Source of the DNA: Chloroflexota bacterium | Lineage (GTDB): Bacteria; Chloroflexota; Dormibacteria; Aeolococcales; Aeolococcaceae | Reading direction: 5' to 3' | Length of the DNA stretch: 6,537 nt | NCBI GenBank assembly: GCA_003491925.1 | Contig: DNAU01000191.1 | Coordinates: 7,824-14,360 of the forward strand | Shown: positions 1-4,010 of the stretch, one piece after another | Numbering within the stretch: position 1 is the stretch's first letter | How the letters are laid out: each line of letters opens with the position of its first letter | The notes under the pieces: generated by a model | Told to the model about the DNA's origin: nothing | Seen by the model: the letters and a program-made list of their open reading frames with translations, nothing else | The model's database searches: none | Program-made: the position numbers and the translations under genes

Positions 1-24
1 GATCGGTCGGATCGGTCGGATCAT
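1..24. repeat. GATCGGTCG tandem repeat at the left edge
   Basis: Two full copies of the 9-mer GATCGGTCG followed by a third GATC form a short tandem array at the window edge, just past the stop codon of the minus-strand gene that ends at 28. It may continue outside the window. Similar mixed strings (CCGATC, GTCCGACC) recur near 2506-2532 and 3004-3030. No function can be assigned. Confidence 0.7.
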
Positions 25-27
25 GGT

Positions 28-141
28 TTAGTGGCCCAGGAGCCTGTGGAGCCAGGCCGCCAGAAAGTGCTGGATCGCCAGCAGGTGCTCCGCGCCCAGG
101 ATGGTGATCGTTGCGACCAACAGCAGGTTTCGCGGGTTCAT
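28..141 (-). CDS. 37-residue single-span membrane peptide
   Basis: I do not recognise a family. Reading minus from the ATG at 141-139 gives 37 residues. They start MNPRN, run through a hydrophobic segment (about residues 6-31, LLLVATITILGAEHLLAIQ) and end in a short basic tail, WLHRLLGH. This fits one membrane-spanning helix. The start is chosen because ATG overlaps the TGA stop of the upstream amidase gene in an ATGA junction, the classic arrangement for translational coupling. Small membrane peptides coupled to cell-wall enzymes occur in phage lysis cassettes (holin-like or spanin-like), and that is a possible role here, but the peptide is short for a holin and the role is inference. A longer reading of the same frame exists upstream, but it lies on top of the amidase gene and looks like a shadow. 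Confidence 0.6.
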   Translation of the reverse strand: MNPRNLLLVATITILGAEHLLAIQHFLAAWLHRLLGH

Positions 142-713
142 GGCATCAGGGTCGCGCGGTATTCGTAGAATAGGCTGCGGGCCAAATCGCCCGGCTCGGT
201 GAGCCGGTCGGGCAGGTGGGGGACCGGATCGACGCCGCCGCCCTTGCGGCAGGCGGCCGAGACGGCCTCGCTGCAGAACGGCGGGTGCCAGTCCTCGGTT
301 TCGTCGTCGCAGTTGACCGGCGTCAGGAACCGCACGATCGGCAGGTGCAGGATCCCGTCGGCGATCAGGTGGCCCCAGCCGTAGCCGCGGTTGACATAGT
401 GCCGCATCCACTTCACGGCGCCCAGGCGGTTGAACTCGTGCCAGCGGTTTCCGGGGTTCGTGGAAAACCAGTCCCAGCACCCTCGGTTCTTGGCGACTTC
501 TTTCGCCAGCGAAGTCGAGCGGCCGCCCCGCCACATGAGCATCTGCAGGACCCGCCACTCGCCCAGATCGCGGTCGAGCATCCCGGCGTGGCAGTACGTC
601 GAGCGGCCGCCCCTGGCGATCGCCACGTCGCGGAGCGAATCGTCCTGATGGTACAGGAGCAGGTCGCCGGGCAGCATCAGGCGGTCGACGTCGGCGAGGC
701 GGAGGGTGGGCAT
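138..713 (-). CDS. Permuted papain-fold (YiiX/NlpC-P60-like) amidase or peptidase
   Basis: The protein is 191 residues from the ATG at 713-711. Its N-terminal PGDLLLYHQ (about residues 15-23) is the usual opening strand of the permuted papain-like YiiX/YebB group within the NlpC/P60 superfamily. The CHAGML segment follows (His42, probable catalytic His), and PPFCSEAVSAAC supplies the probable nucleophile Cys147. In the permuted fold His precedes Cys, as seen here. Family members cut peptide or acyl-amide bonds in cell-wall material or lipids; the substrate here is unknown. No signal peptide is visible, so action in the cytoplasm or export by a partner is open. The frame stays open for 43 codons upstream, but those lie in the repeat and RNA element before this ATG. 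The start codon directly abuts a TGACACCT repeat and has no clear Shine-Dalgarno site. The stop overlaps the next gene by ATGA. Confidence 0.75.
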   Translation of the reverse strand: MPTLRLADVDRLMLPGDLLLYHQDDSLRDVAIARGGRSTYCHAGMLDRDLGEWRVLQMLMWRGGRSTSLAKEVAKNRGCWDWFSTNPGNRWHEFNRLGAVKWMRHYVNRGYGWGHLIADGILHLPIVRFLTPVNCDDETEDWHPPFCSEAVSAACRKGGGVDPVPHLPDRLTEPGDLARSLFYEYRATLMP

Positions 714-738
714 AGGTGTCAGGTGACAGGTGTCAGGG
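714..738. repeat. TGTCAGG-family short tandem repeat abutting a start codon
   Basis: Three imperfect copies of the GGTGTCAGG/GGTGACAGG unit sit immediately upstream of the amidase ATG. Read with the gene, the sequence is CCTGACACCTGTCACC and then TGACACCT directly against ATG. The same TGACACCTATG junction occurs at the adenine methyltransferase start near 4008. The repeat leaves no room for a normal Shine-Dalgarno sequence. Confidence 0.8.
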
Positions 739-959
739 AAGGGGTCGGCCGGCTTCACCCACCGGTCCGCGAGGTGCCGACTGGTACCTGCTTTCGCGGT
801 CGCCCGCGCCACCGGGCCCGGCACCAGGTTTCGGCCCATCACGGCCGCTCAGGGCAATTTCGACGGGGTGGAAAAAGTCGGGGGGCTCTCGGGAATTGAG
901 CTACGGGTACGCCTTCCGGCGCCGCCGGCGGGAGTTGCACCCGCATCTCCCCCCGTAAG
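736..959 (-). ncRNA. Structured RNA element, copy 1, with permuted tRNA-like core
   Basis: This is the first of two imperfect tandem copies (other copy 978-1178). Read minus from the CTTACGG motif (959-953), it folds into a cloverleaf-like junction. A 6-bp closing stem pairs 955-950 with 884-879. A T-arm-like hairpin follows (944-928; stem GCGGG/CCCGC, 7-nt loop TGCAACT). Next is a 10-position stem with two mismatches, capped by GGAA (927-904), then TA, then a D-arm-like hairpin (901-885; stem GCTC/GAGC, 9-nt loop AATTCCCGA). Further on are a CGGCC/GGCCG hairpin with a 6-nt loop (847-832) and a 7-bp GGTGCCG/CGGCACC stem (825-819 with 779-773) enclosing GCCCG/CGGGC (817-802). GNRA loop identity and G-U pairs favour the minus strand, the strand of the flanking genes. 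It is not a recognised RNA family. It lies between a small gene and the amidase, so it could be a leader, a processed RNA or a packaged RNA. Confidence 0.6.
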
Positions 960-961
960 GC

Positions 962-980
962 AAGGTGTCAGGTGTCAGGG
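962..980. repeat. TGTCAGG-family repeat between the two RNA copies
   Basis: Two perfect copies of GGTGTCA followed by GGG separate the two RNA elements. The same string borders the outer ends of the pair (714-738 and 1183-1216), so each RNA copy is framed by this repeat. It may mark the unit of duplication. Confidence 0.8.
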
Positions 981-1178
981 AAGGGGGAGGCCGGCTTCAC
1001 CCACCGGTCCGCGAGGTGCCGAGACCGACGCATCCCGCGCCACCGGGACCGGCACCAGGTTTCCGCCCACTACGGCGGCTCAGGGCATGTTTCATAAGGC
1101 GGGGCTCGCGGGAATTGAGCTACGGGGCACGCTTGCGCACGCCCCGGCAGGAATTGCGCCTGCATCTCCCGCCGTAAG
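978..1178 (-). ncRNA. Structured RNA element, copy 2, with permuted tRNA-like core
   Basis: This second copy folds like copy 1. In minus orientation: closing stem GGCGGG (1173-1168) with CCCGCC (1103-1098); AGAT linker; T-arm-like hairpin GCAGG/CCTGC with loop CGCAATT (1163-1147); a 10-bp stem (1146-1137 with 1132-1123) capped by GCAA; TA; D-arm-like GCTC/GAGC with loop AATTCCCGC (1120-1104). Stem and loop sizes equal those of tRNA (7-bp acceptor equivalent, 4-bp D, 5-bp T with a 7-nt loop), but the 3' half comes first and the acceptor is closed by a tetraloop, leaving the ends at the anticodon-stem position. Downstream are CCGCC/GGCGG (1078-1063), the 7-bp stem 1056-1050 with 1021-1015, and an inner TCCCG/CGGGA hairpin (1048-1033). 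Paired changes against copy 1 keep the stems. It cannot be charged as drawn, so mimicry or a structural role is more likely than decoding. Confidence 0.6.
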
Positions 1179-1182
1179 CGAA

Positions 1183-1216
1183 GGTGTCAGGTGAGAGGTG
1201 TCAGGTCTCAGGTCAC
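1183..1216. repeat. TGTCAGG-family repeat ending in a GTCAC box
   Basis: Degenerate copies of GGTGTCAGG, GTGAGAGG and TCTCAGG run into GGTCACC. The terminal GTCAC (1212-1216) supplies the TGA stop codon of the minus-strand 98-residue gene, so the repeat overlaps the 3' end of that gene. Confidence 0.75.
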
Positions 1217-1509
1217 CCGGTCCGCGCGGCGCGCCGGCCGGCGGGGCCCACGACGAGCTTCCAGCGGCGGGCGCAGGAGTGCAGCCACTGCTCGTTCACG
1301 GGCAGATTGTTCTGGTCGACGAACTGGTCGACGGGGCGGAGCGCGCGGCCGCCGGAGATTCTCAACTGATTGTCGCGGGCGGCGAAGACCTGGGGCAGGA
1401 GGGTCTTCTCGATCTCGCTCAGCTCGCGGTACAGCGGCTTCACGGCGTCCAGCTTCGCCTGGATTTCGATCAGCCGCGCGGCGGCGGCGTCAATCTCTTT
1501 GCGGGTCAT
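1213..1509 (-). CDS. Hypothetical 98-residue protein with N-terminal coiled coil
   Basis: I do not recognise a family. From the ATG at 1509-1507 the protein is 98 residues. About residues 3-45 (EIDAAAARLIEIQAKLDAVK onward) form a charged, heptad-like helix that probably makes a coiled coil. A basic and aromatic segment follows (EQWLHSCARRWKLVVG, about 74-89), then a low-complexity Arg/Ala tail that ends in the repeat at 1183-1216. The tail may be a repeat-derived extension of an older end. A weak GAGG lies about 6 nt before this ATG; a longer reading starts in the GGGATTG repeat upstream and is unlikely. It is transcribed towards the RNA elements and the amidase. Codon use fits its neighbours. 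Confidence 0.65.
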   Translation of the reverse strand: MTRKEIDAAAARLIEIQAKLDAVKPLYRELSEIEKTLLPQVFAARDNQLRISGGRALRPVDQFVDQNNLPVNEQWLHSCARRWKLVVGPAGRRAARTG

Positions 1510-1537
1510 GTACGGCCTCGGGCTTGGGTCTCGGTTT

Positions 1538-1567
1538 CCAATCCTCAATCCCCAATCCCCAATCCCT
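1538..1567. repeat. GGGATTG-family short tandem repeat
   Basis: Four near-identical copies of CCAATCCT/CCAATCCC lie just upstream of the 98-residue gene. The same family occurs inside two coding sequences, at 3667-3692 and 5871-5900. Confidence 0.8.
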
Positions 1568-1580
1568 GGAATTGAAGAGG

Positions 1581-1640
1581 GACGCGCGGCCGCGGGTCCA
1601 AAGTAGTGAGCGGACTTCGGGAGTTCCGCGGCCGCGCGTC
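1581..1640. repeat. Perfect 15-bp inverted repeat, GC-rich
   Basis: GACGCGCGGCCGCGG (1581-1595) and its exact reverse complement (1626-1640) enclose 30 bases. Those contain a further GTCC/GGAC pair (1596-1599 with 1612-1615). Transcribed in either direction this would be a very stable hairpin. No T-run follows, so it is not a textbook terminator. Confidence 0.75.
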
Positions 1641-1645
1641 TTCCG

Positions 1646-1682
1646 GGGCCGCGCGTACACCATACGGAGCCGTGTGCGGCCC
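1646..1682. repeat. GGGCCGC inverted repeat
   Basis: GGGCCGC (1646-1652) pairs with GCGGCCC (1676-1682) and extends inward four more positions if G-U pairs are allowed. The loop contains ATACGGAGCCG. It begins 5 bases after the 15-bp inverted repeat, so the two could form adjacent hairpins. Confidence 0.5.
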
Positions 1683-1749
1683 GGATCGGGCGGTCAGGCG
1701 CCAGAGGGGAGCGCGGACCGTCGAGCCGGCGGGAGAGAGGGCATGGAAA

Positions 1750-1775
1750 GTGGCGAGTGACTGGTGGCGAGCGGC
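1750..1775. repeat. GGCGAGTG-family short repeat
   Basis: Degenerate copies of GTGGCGAGTGACTG and GTGGCGAGCGG. The same family is found inside the large minus-strand gene at 5921-5953. Confidence 0.6.
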
Positions 1776-1784
1776 GGGCAGATA

Positions 1785-1807
1785 GCCGGCGGCAAACTGC
1801 CGCCGGT
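1785..1807. repeat. Tight 10-bp hairpin GCCGGCGGCA
   Basis: GCCGGCGGCA (1785-1794) and TGCCGCCGGT (1798-1807) pair around a 3-base loop, with one terminal wobble. This is terminator-shaped but has no T-run on either side. It could end minus- or plus-strand transcripts weakly, or act as a protein site. Confidence 0.55.
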
Positions 1808-1848
1808 CGTTAGATCCTGCCTCAACGCGCAACTCTAGGTCACGTTTT

Positions 1849-1916
1849 GCGGCGTGGCAAATCGGCAACGCGGATTTTCTTTCGCCACGCCCGATGTGGC
1901 GGAAAAGCCACGCCGC
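1849..1916. repeat. Nested inverted repeat GCGGCGTGGC
   Basis: GCGGCGTGGC (1849-1858) and GCCACGCCGC (1907-1916) are perfect 10-bp arms. Inside them CGCCAC (1883-1888) pairs with GTGGCG (1896-1901). The GCCAC/GTGGC core is thus repeated four times in alternating orientation, which resembles either a nested hairpin or a cluster of dyad operators. Confidence 0.6.
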
Positions 1917-1962
1917 CACCGGCCCTCGCCGGCAAATCCGGCGCAACCGGACCGGCAGGACC

Positions 1963-2021
1963 GGTCAGTGGTCAGTCGTCAGTGGTCAGTGGCAACGGAC
2001 CGCGGACAACTGACGACTGAC
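1963..2021. repeat. GTCAGTGG-family repeat with a 13-bp inverted partner
   Basis: Tandem GTCAGTG units occupy 1963-1992. GTCAGTCGTCAGT (1971-1983) has an exact inverted copy at 2009-2021, so the repeat family appears here in both orientations, facing each other across 25 bases. Elsewhere in the window the family occurs inside genes. Confidence 0.8.
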
Positions 2022-2025
2022 TGCG

Positions 2026-2058
2026 GACGGCGTAGCGCATAATTGCGCATCCGCCGTC
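2026..2058. repeat. Two-part hairpin around GCGCATAATTGCGC
   Basis: Outer arms GACGGCG (2026-2032) and CGCCGTC (2052-2058) flank inner arms GCGCA and TGCGC (2035-2048) around TAAT. The centre is one of the few A+T-rich spots in this region. Confidence 0.6.
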
Positions 2059-2084
2059 GCCCGCGAGCAACCGGGCGTTTCCCA

Positions 2085-2132
2085 GGGCTGCTCGCCGCGT
2101 CCCGATACGGAAAGACCCCGCGGCGAGCGCCC
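2085..2132. repeat. 14-bp stem-loop, GGGC-GCTCGCCGCG arms
   Basis: GGGC (2085-2088), one bulged T, then GCTCGCCGCG (2090-2099) pair with CGCGGCGAGC (2119-2128) and GCCC (2129-2132). The 19-base loop is purine-rich at its 3' side. It is the last of the inverted repeats before the plus-strand genes, so it would sit in their leader if transcription starts upstream. Confidence 0.65.
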
Positions 2133-2140
2133 CGGGCGGA

Positions 2141-2206
2141 TCGGAACCAGGTACCAGGTGAGAGGTGTCAGGTGTCAGGCAGGGGACAGGGAGCAGGGAC
2201 CGGGGA
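2141..2206. repeat. TGTCAGG-family and CAGGGA-type repeats
   Basis: ACCAGGTACCAGGTGAGAGG leads into GGTGTCAGGTGTCAGG and then GGGACAGGGAGCAGGGACCG. Two related string families are fused. The stretch overlaps the proposed 5' end of the small membrane gene, which makes that start uncertain. Confidence 0.65.
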
Positions 2207-2333
2207 AGAGCATCCGCTGGCCGGGGTCGGCCCGATCGTCCGCGTGGTGCTGGTGGGGATCGCGGCGTACCTGCTCACGACCGGCTGGCCGTTCGAGCCG
2301 ATTCTCCGCGCCCTGTGCGGCTGGAGGCAGTAG
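2172..2333 (+). CDS. Small membrane protein upstream of the helix-turn-helix gene
   Basis: I do not recognise a family. The C-terminal ~35 residues, starting around GPIVRVVLVG and ending LRALCGWRQ, look like one membrane segment followed by an amphipathic tail with two Trp. The frame ends at TAG 2331-2333, one base before the ATG of the next gene, so the pair are probably cotranslated. The start is uncertain. GTG at 2172 lies in a TGTCAGG repeat, GTG at 2244 would give only ~29 residues without a visible Shine-Dalgarno site, and a TTG at 2043 would extend it through hairpins. The repeat-coded residues (VSGRGQGAG) suggest the real protein is the hydrophobic part. It recalls the 37-residue peptide at 28-141 in size and architecture, but I see no clear sequence identity. 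Confidence 0.4.
   Translation: MSGRGQGAGTGEEHPLAGVGPIVRVVLVGIAAYLLTTGWPFEPILRALCGWRQ
2323..2327 (+). promoter_or_regulatory. Shine-Dalgarno site for the helix-turn-helix gene
   Basis: GGAGG ends 7 bases before the ATG at 2335. It is the clearest ribosome binding site in the window and decides the start of that gene. It lies inside the end of the upstream small membrane gene. Confidence 0.7.
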
Positions 2334-2334
2334 C

Positions 2335-2877
2335 ATGAGCATGTTCCGCCGCGCGCCGCTGGACGCCGCCGCCGCCCGCCAGGTCCTGGCCAACTGGGGC
2401 GCGCCGGAGGCGATCCCCGATCCGCCGCCGCAGAAGCCGCCAGTCGTCAGTGGTCAGTCGTCAGTGGCGAAAGCGCTGGTGATGGCCACCGGGATGGCGT
2501 TTGACCGATCGGCCCGGCCAGTCCGATCCGACCTTGAACCGCTTCGCCCGCCGGTGCCTGCCGGCAAACCGGCTGCAGCACCGGCGAAGGCCCCGGTGCG
2601 GTCCGCACCGGCGGCGCCGCCGCAGAAGCCGGTTGTCAGTGGTCAGTCGTCAGTGGTCAACGGGCAAGGGACAACGGACAAGGGACGGCAGGCCGCGTAC
2701 GTCAGCCTGGCCGAAGCCGCCGAGCGGCTCAGTTGCGCGCCCAAGACCTTGGAGCGGTGGCTCGTGGCCGGAAAGATTCCGGGGTTCAAAATGGGCCGCC
2801 GCTGGCGCGTGCGGCTCGGCGAGGTCGAGGCGGTCCTGCGGGCCGCTTCGGGCCGCAACGGGACACCGCGGGCCTGA
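2335..2877 (+). CDS. Excisionase-family helix-turn-helix DNA-binding protein
   Basis: The protein is 180 residues. The C-terminal 121-171 is a classic MerR/excisionase-type winged helix-turn-helix: YVSLAEAAERLSCAPKTLER, then WLVAGKIPGFKMGRRWRVRL with its basic wing, then an EVEAVL helix. Such domains bind DNA as excisionases, recombination directionality factors or small repressors. The N-terminal 120 residues are a low-complexity Pro/Ala linker. They contain two DNA-repeat-coded segments, VVSGQSSV (37-44 and again 100-107), each preceded by PPQKP. A good GGAGG sits 7 nt before ATG 2335; a second ATG lies at 2341. It is the only convincing gene transcribed on the plus strand, divergent from the 98-residue gene and convergent with the adenine methyltransferase. 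No integrase is visible, so the excisionase role is inferred from the domain only; a repressor or phage regulator is equally possible. Confidence 0.8.
   Translation: MSMFRRAPLDAAAARQVLANWGAPEAIPDPPPQKPPVVSGQSSVAKALVMATGMAFDRSARPVRSDLEPLRPPVPAGKPAAAPAKAPVRSAPAAPPQKPVVSGQSSVVNGQGTTDKGRQAAYVSLAEAAERLSCAPKTLERWLVAGKIPGFKMGRRWRVRLGEVEAVLRAASGRNGTPRA
2424..2467 (+). repeat. Intragenic direct repeat with GTCAGTGG units, copy 1
   Basis: A ~43-base segment, CCGCCGCAGAAGCC followed by tandem GTCAGTGG/GTCAGTCG units, codes for PPQKP-VVSGQSSV. It recurs 192 bases on (2616-2658) in the same frame. Because the non-tandem flank is duplicated too, the copies look like a segmental duplication rather than two independent insertions. 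Confidence 0.75.
2616..2690 (+). repeat. Intragenic direct repeat, copy 2, plus CAAGGGACAACGG strings
   Basis: This is the second copy of the PPQKP-VVSGQSSV segment (2616-2658). It continues into a different short-string family (GGGCAAGGGACAACGGACAA) that codes for NGQGTTDKG, just before the helix-turn-helix. The DNA is clearly repetitive, yet the frame is kept. Confidence 0.7.
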
Positions 2878-2896
2878 TCGGGCCTCTCGCGACGCG

Positions 2897-3058
2897 GCGG
2901 GCCTCGACGGGCCCCTGCGGGCCGCCGCGGGACCTCGCTCGCGGCACGGCCCGGGCCGCACCCGGCGGAATCGCCGGTGGGGGCCTCGGGGCCATCATCC
3001 CTCCGATCAGTCCGGTCCGACCGATCCGGCGGGCTGCCGCAGGCCCGTCGAGGCCCGC
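2897..3058. repeat. Long inverted repeat, arms GCGGGCCTCGACGGGC
   Basis: The left arm 2897-2912 is the exact reverse complement of 3043-3058. Pairing continues, after a 2-base offset, with CTGCGG (2915-2920) and CCGCAG (3037-3042). About 116 bases separate the arms. A transcript from either gene would fold into one large stem. Confidence 0.7.
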
Positions 3059-3118
3059 TCGGGCCCGCGGGGGCCCGCTGTTCCGCCGGTGTCGCCGGCG
3101 GGGCGGGGCAGGGGAAGA

Positions 3119-3150
3119 GCAGTGGGCGGTGGGCAGTGAGCAGTGGGCAG
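3119..3150. repeat. GTGGGCAGTGAGCA short tandem repeat
   Basis: Units AGTGGGCGGTGGGCAG and TGAGCAGTGGGCAG form a fourth short-string family. It lies just past the adenine methyltransferase stop. Confidence 0.7.
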
Positions 3151-3167
3151 GAAGGCATAGCCAACGG

Positions 3168-4010
3168 CTACACGCCGGCCCGGGGCGATCGCCGCCGGCC
3201 GACGCCGGCATTCCCGGCGGTGATCGATCGAGCATCGCCGTTCCCGCCGCTGCCTCCAGGAACGGCGGCCAGCAGGGCCTCCATGAGCATCAGCCTCTTC
3301 AGCCGCGGCATCCTGCGAAGCCGCTCGATCCAGCGGCGTTTCTGCCGCGCCAGGTTCTCCCGCTCGCGGTAATTCTGGCCCAGGAAACGGTAATCGTGCA
3401 ACTCGGCAGGCTCGGGATAATTCATCCACAGCCACTGGTCGCGGCTGAATCCGCCGCGGGTGATCTCGGGCCAGTGGATCGACCGCCAGCGGGCCAGCTT
3501 CGCGGCGTAGAGCTCCGAGAAATAGCCGCTGACGGCCACGGGGCAGGTGAGCTTGCCCAGCAGGTCGAGCAGCTCCGCGTGCTGGGCGGCCGTAAGGACG
3601 TGCTCGTACCGCGGGCGGGTCGAGCAGGAGGTTTCGAGGTACGGCGGATCGGCGTAGATGAAGGCATTGGGGATCGGAGATTGGGGATTGGAGACGAGCC
3701 GTCGCACGAACTCGATCGCGTCCCCGTGGATCAAGAGGGTCCCTGGTCCCTCGTCCGCGGCCCATTGCAAGTGACCACTGACCACTGACAACTGACAACT
3801 GACCACCGCCGGTACCTTACCGGCCAAAGCGTCGATTGCGCCCGGGCTGAGGTCCACGGCGATCGAGAGCCTGGCCGGCCGCTTGTGGCGGAGGACCGCC
3901 GCGGAGCCGGCGAAGAGCTCGACGTACGCTCCGTGCGGCGGGATCTGATTGATGATCCGGCTCAATGTCTGTCGCAAGTTCTTGCCGCCGGGGAAGCGCA
4001 TAGGTGTCAT
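3168..4010 (-). CDS. D12-class DNA N6-adenine methyltransferase (Dam-like)
   Basis: The protein (280 residues) transfers a methyl group from S-adenosylmethionine to adenine in DNA. RFPGGK (5-10) is the N-terminal signature of the D12 class. VELFAGSAAVL (30-40) is motif I, which binds the cofactor, and YADPPY (119-124) is the catalytic DPPY motif. Length suits the family. Two segments look foreign: VVSCQLSVVSGH (69-80) comes from a GTCAGTGG-family repeat, and SNPQSPIPN (107-115) from a GGGATTG-family repeat just before the catalytic motif. Both keep the frame and all core motifs, so the enzyme may well be active. The start may be ATG 4010 (GGAG 2 nt upstream, too close) or ATG 4001 (GGAG 11 nt upstream); both give RFPGGK at the N-terminus. 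The C-terminal ~25 residues are low-complexity and may be extra. No restriction gene is nearby. Target sequence cannot be read from the protein. Confidence 0.88.
   Translation of the reverse strand: MTPMRFPGGKNLRQTLSRIINQIPPHGAYVELFAGSAAVLRHKRPARLSIAVDLSPGAIDALAGKVPAVVSCQLSVVSGHLQWAADEGPGTLLIHGDAIEFVRRLVSNPQSPIPNAFIYADPPYLETSCSTRPRYEHVLTAAQHAELLDLLGKLTCPVAVSGYFSELYAAKLARWRSIHWPEITRGGFSRDQWLWMNYPEPAELHDYRFLGQNYRERENLARQKRRWIERLRRMPRLKRLMLMEALLAAVPGGSGGNGDARSITAGNAGVGRRRSPRAGV
3667..3692 (-). repeat. GGGATTG-family repeat inside the adenine methyltransferase gene
   Basis: GGGGATCGGAGATTGGGGAT on the plus strand codes on the minus strand for SNPQSPIPN. It lies in the loop just before DPPY, a position that tolerates variation in D12 enzymes. 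Confidence 0.8.
3770..3807 (-). repeat. GTCAGTGG-family repeat inside the adenine methyltransferase gene
   Basis: Five tandem units of GTCAGTTGTCAGTGG type (minus strand) code for VVSCQLSVVSGH between motif I and the GDAIEF region. A GGTCCCTGGTCCCTCG string lies next to it, so two string families abut here. Confidence 0.85.

Larger units (their letters stand above)
1510..2171. other. Gene-free control region between divergent genes, rich in inverted repeats
   Basis: I see no credible gene in these roughly 660 bases between the minus-strand 98-residue gene and the plus-strand membrane/helix-turn-helix pair. Reading frames across it are open only because of high G+C and give Arg/Ala/Pro-rich low-complexity protein. 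The region instead holds a GGGATTG-family repeat, a GGCGAGTG repeat, GTCAGTGG repeats and seven inverted repeats with perfect arms of 7 to 15 bp. Divergent promoters, an operator cluster or a replication origin are all possible. I could not identify convincing -10/-35 boxes. Confidence 0.6.
2878..3167. other. Convergent intergenic region with GGGCC runs and a long inverted repeat
   Basis: No gene is credible here, between the plus-strand helix-turn-helix stop and the minus-strand adenine methyltransferase stop. GGGCC or GGCCC recurs about every 10-12 bases over much of 2838-3080, beginning inside the 3' end of the helix-turn-helix gene. The stretch also holds a 16-bp perfect inverted repeat (2897-2912 with 3043-3058) and a GTGGGCAG repeat. 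Its position suggests a bidirectional terminator or a topological barrier, but there is no T-run. Confidence 0.5.

Noticed and set aside
879..1173. Ordinary tRNA genes or a canonical cobalamin riboswitch
   Set aside because: The tRNA order is permuted, there is no anticodon loop and the acceptor is closed. GGTGCAACTCC in copy 1 resembles a B12 riboswitch core, but copy 2 lacks it and no B12 box follows.
716..1194. Plus-strand open frames with internally repeated peptide (GIELR...APAG...APASP)
   Set aside because: The repetition reflects the duplicated RNA element. Changes between copies preserve base pairing, the frame shifts within the unit, and length differences break codon phase.
1663..1679. 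TACGGAGCCGTGTGCGG resembles a segment of bacterial group II introns
   Set aside because: The expected GAAA-closed partner strand and domain V are not present nearby, so it is probably chance.
1545..1946. Minus-strand frame of 133 codons in the inverted-repeat region
   Set aside because: Its sequence is dictated by hairpins and repeats, it has no ribosome binding site, and no domain is recognisable.
2107..2120. ACGGAAAGACCCCG matches a conserved 23S rRNA segment
   Set aside because: Only 14 bases match and the flanks do not look like 23S rRNA. It forms part of the loop and arm of a local hairpin.
2501..3798. Several long Arg/Gly/Pro-rich frames on both strands
   Set aside because: These are shadows of the helix-turn-helix gene, the GGGCC stretch and the adenine methyltransferase in other frames, open because of high G+C.
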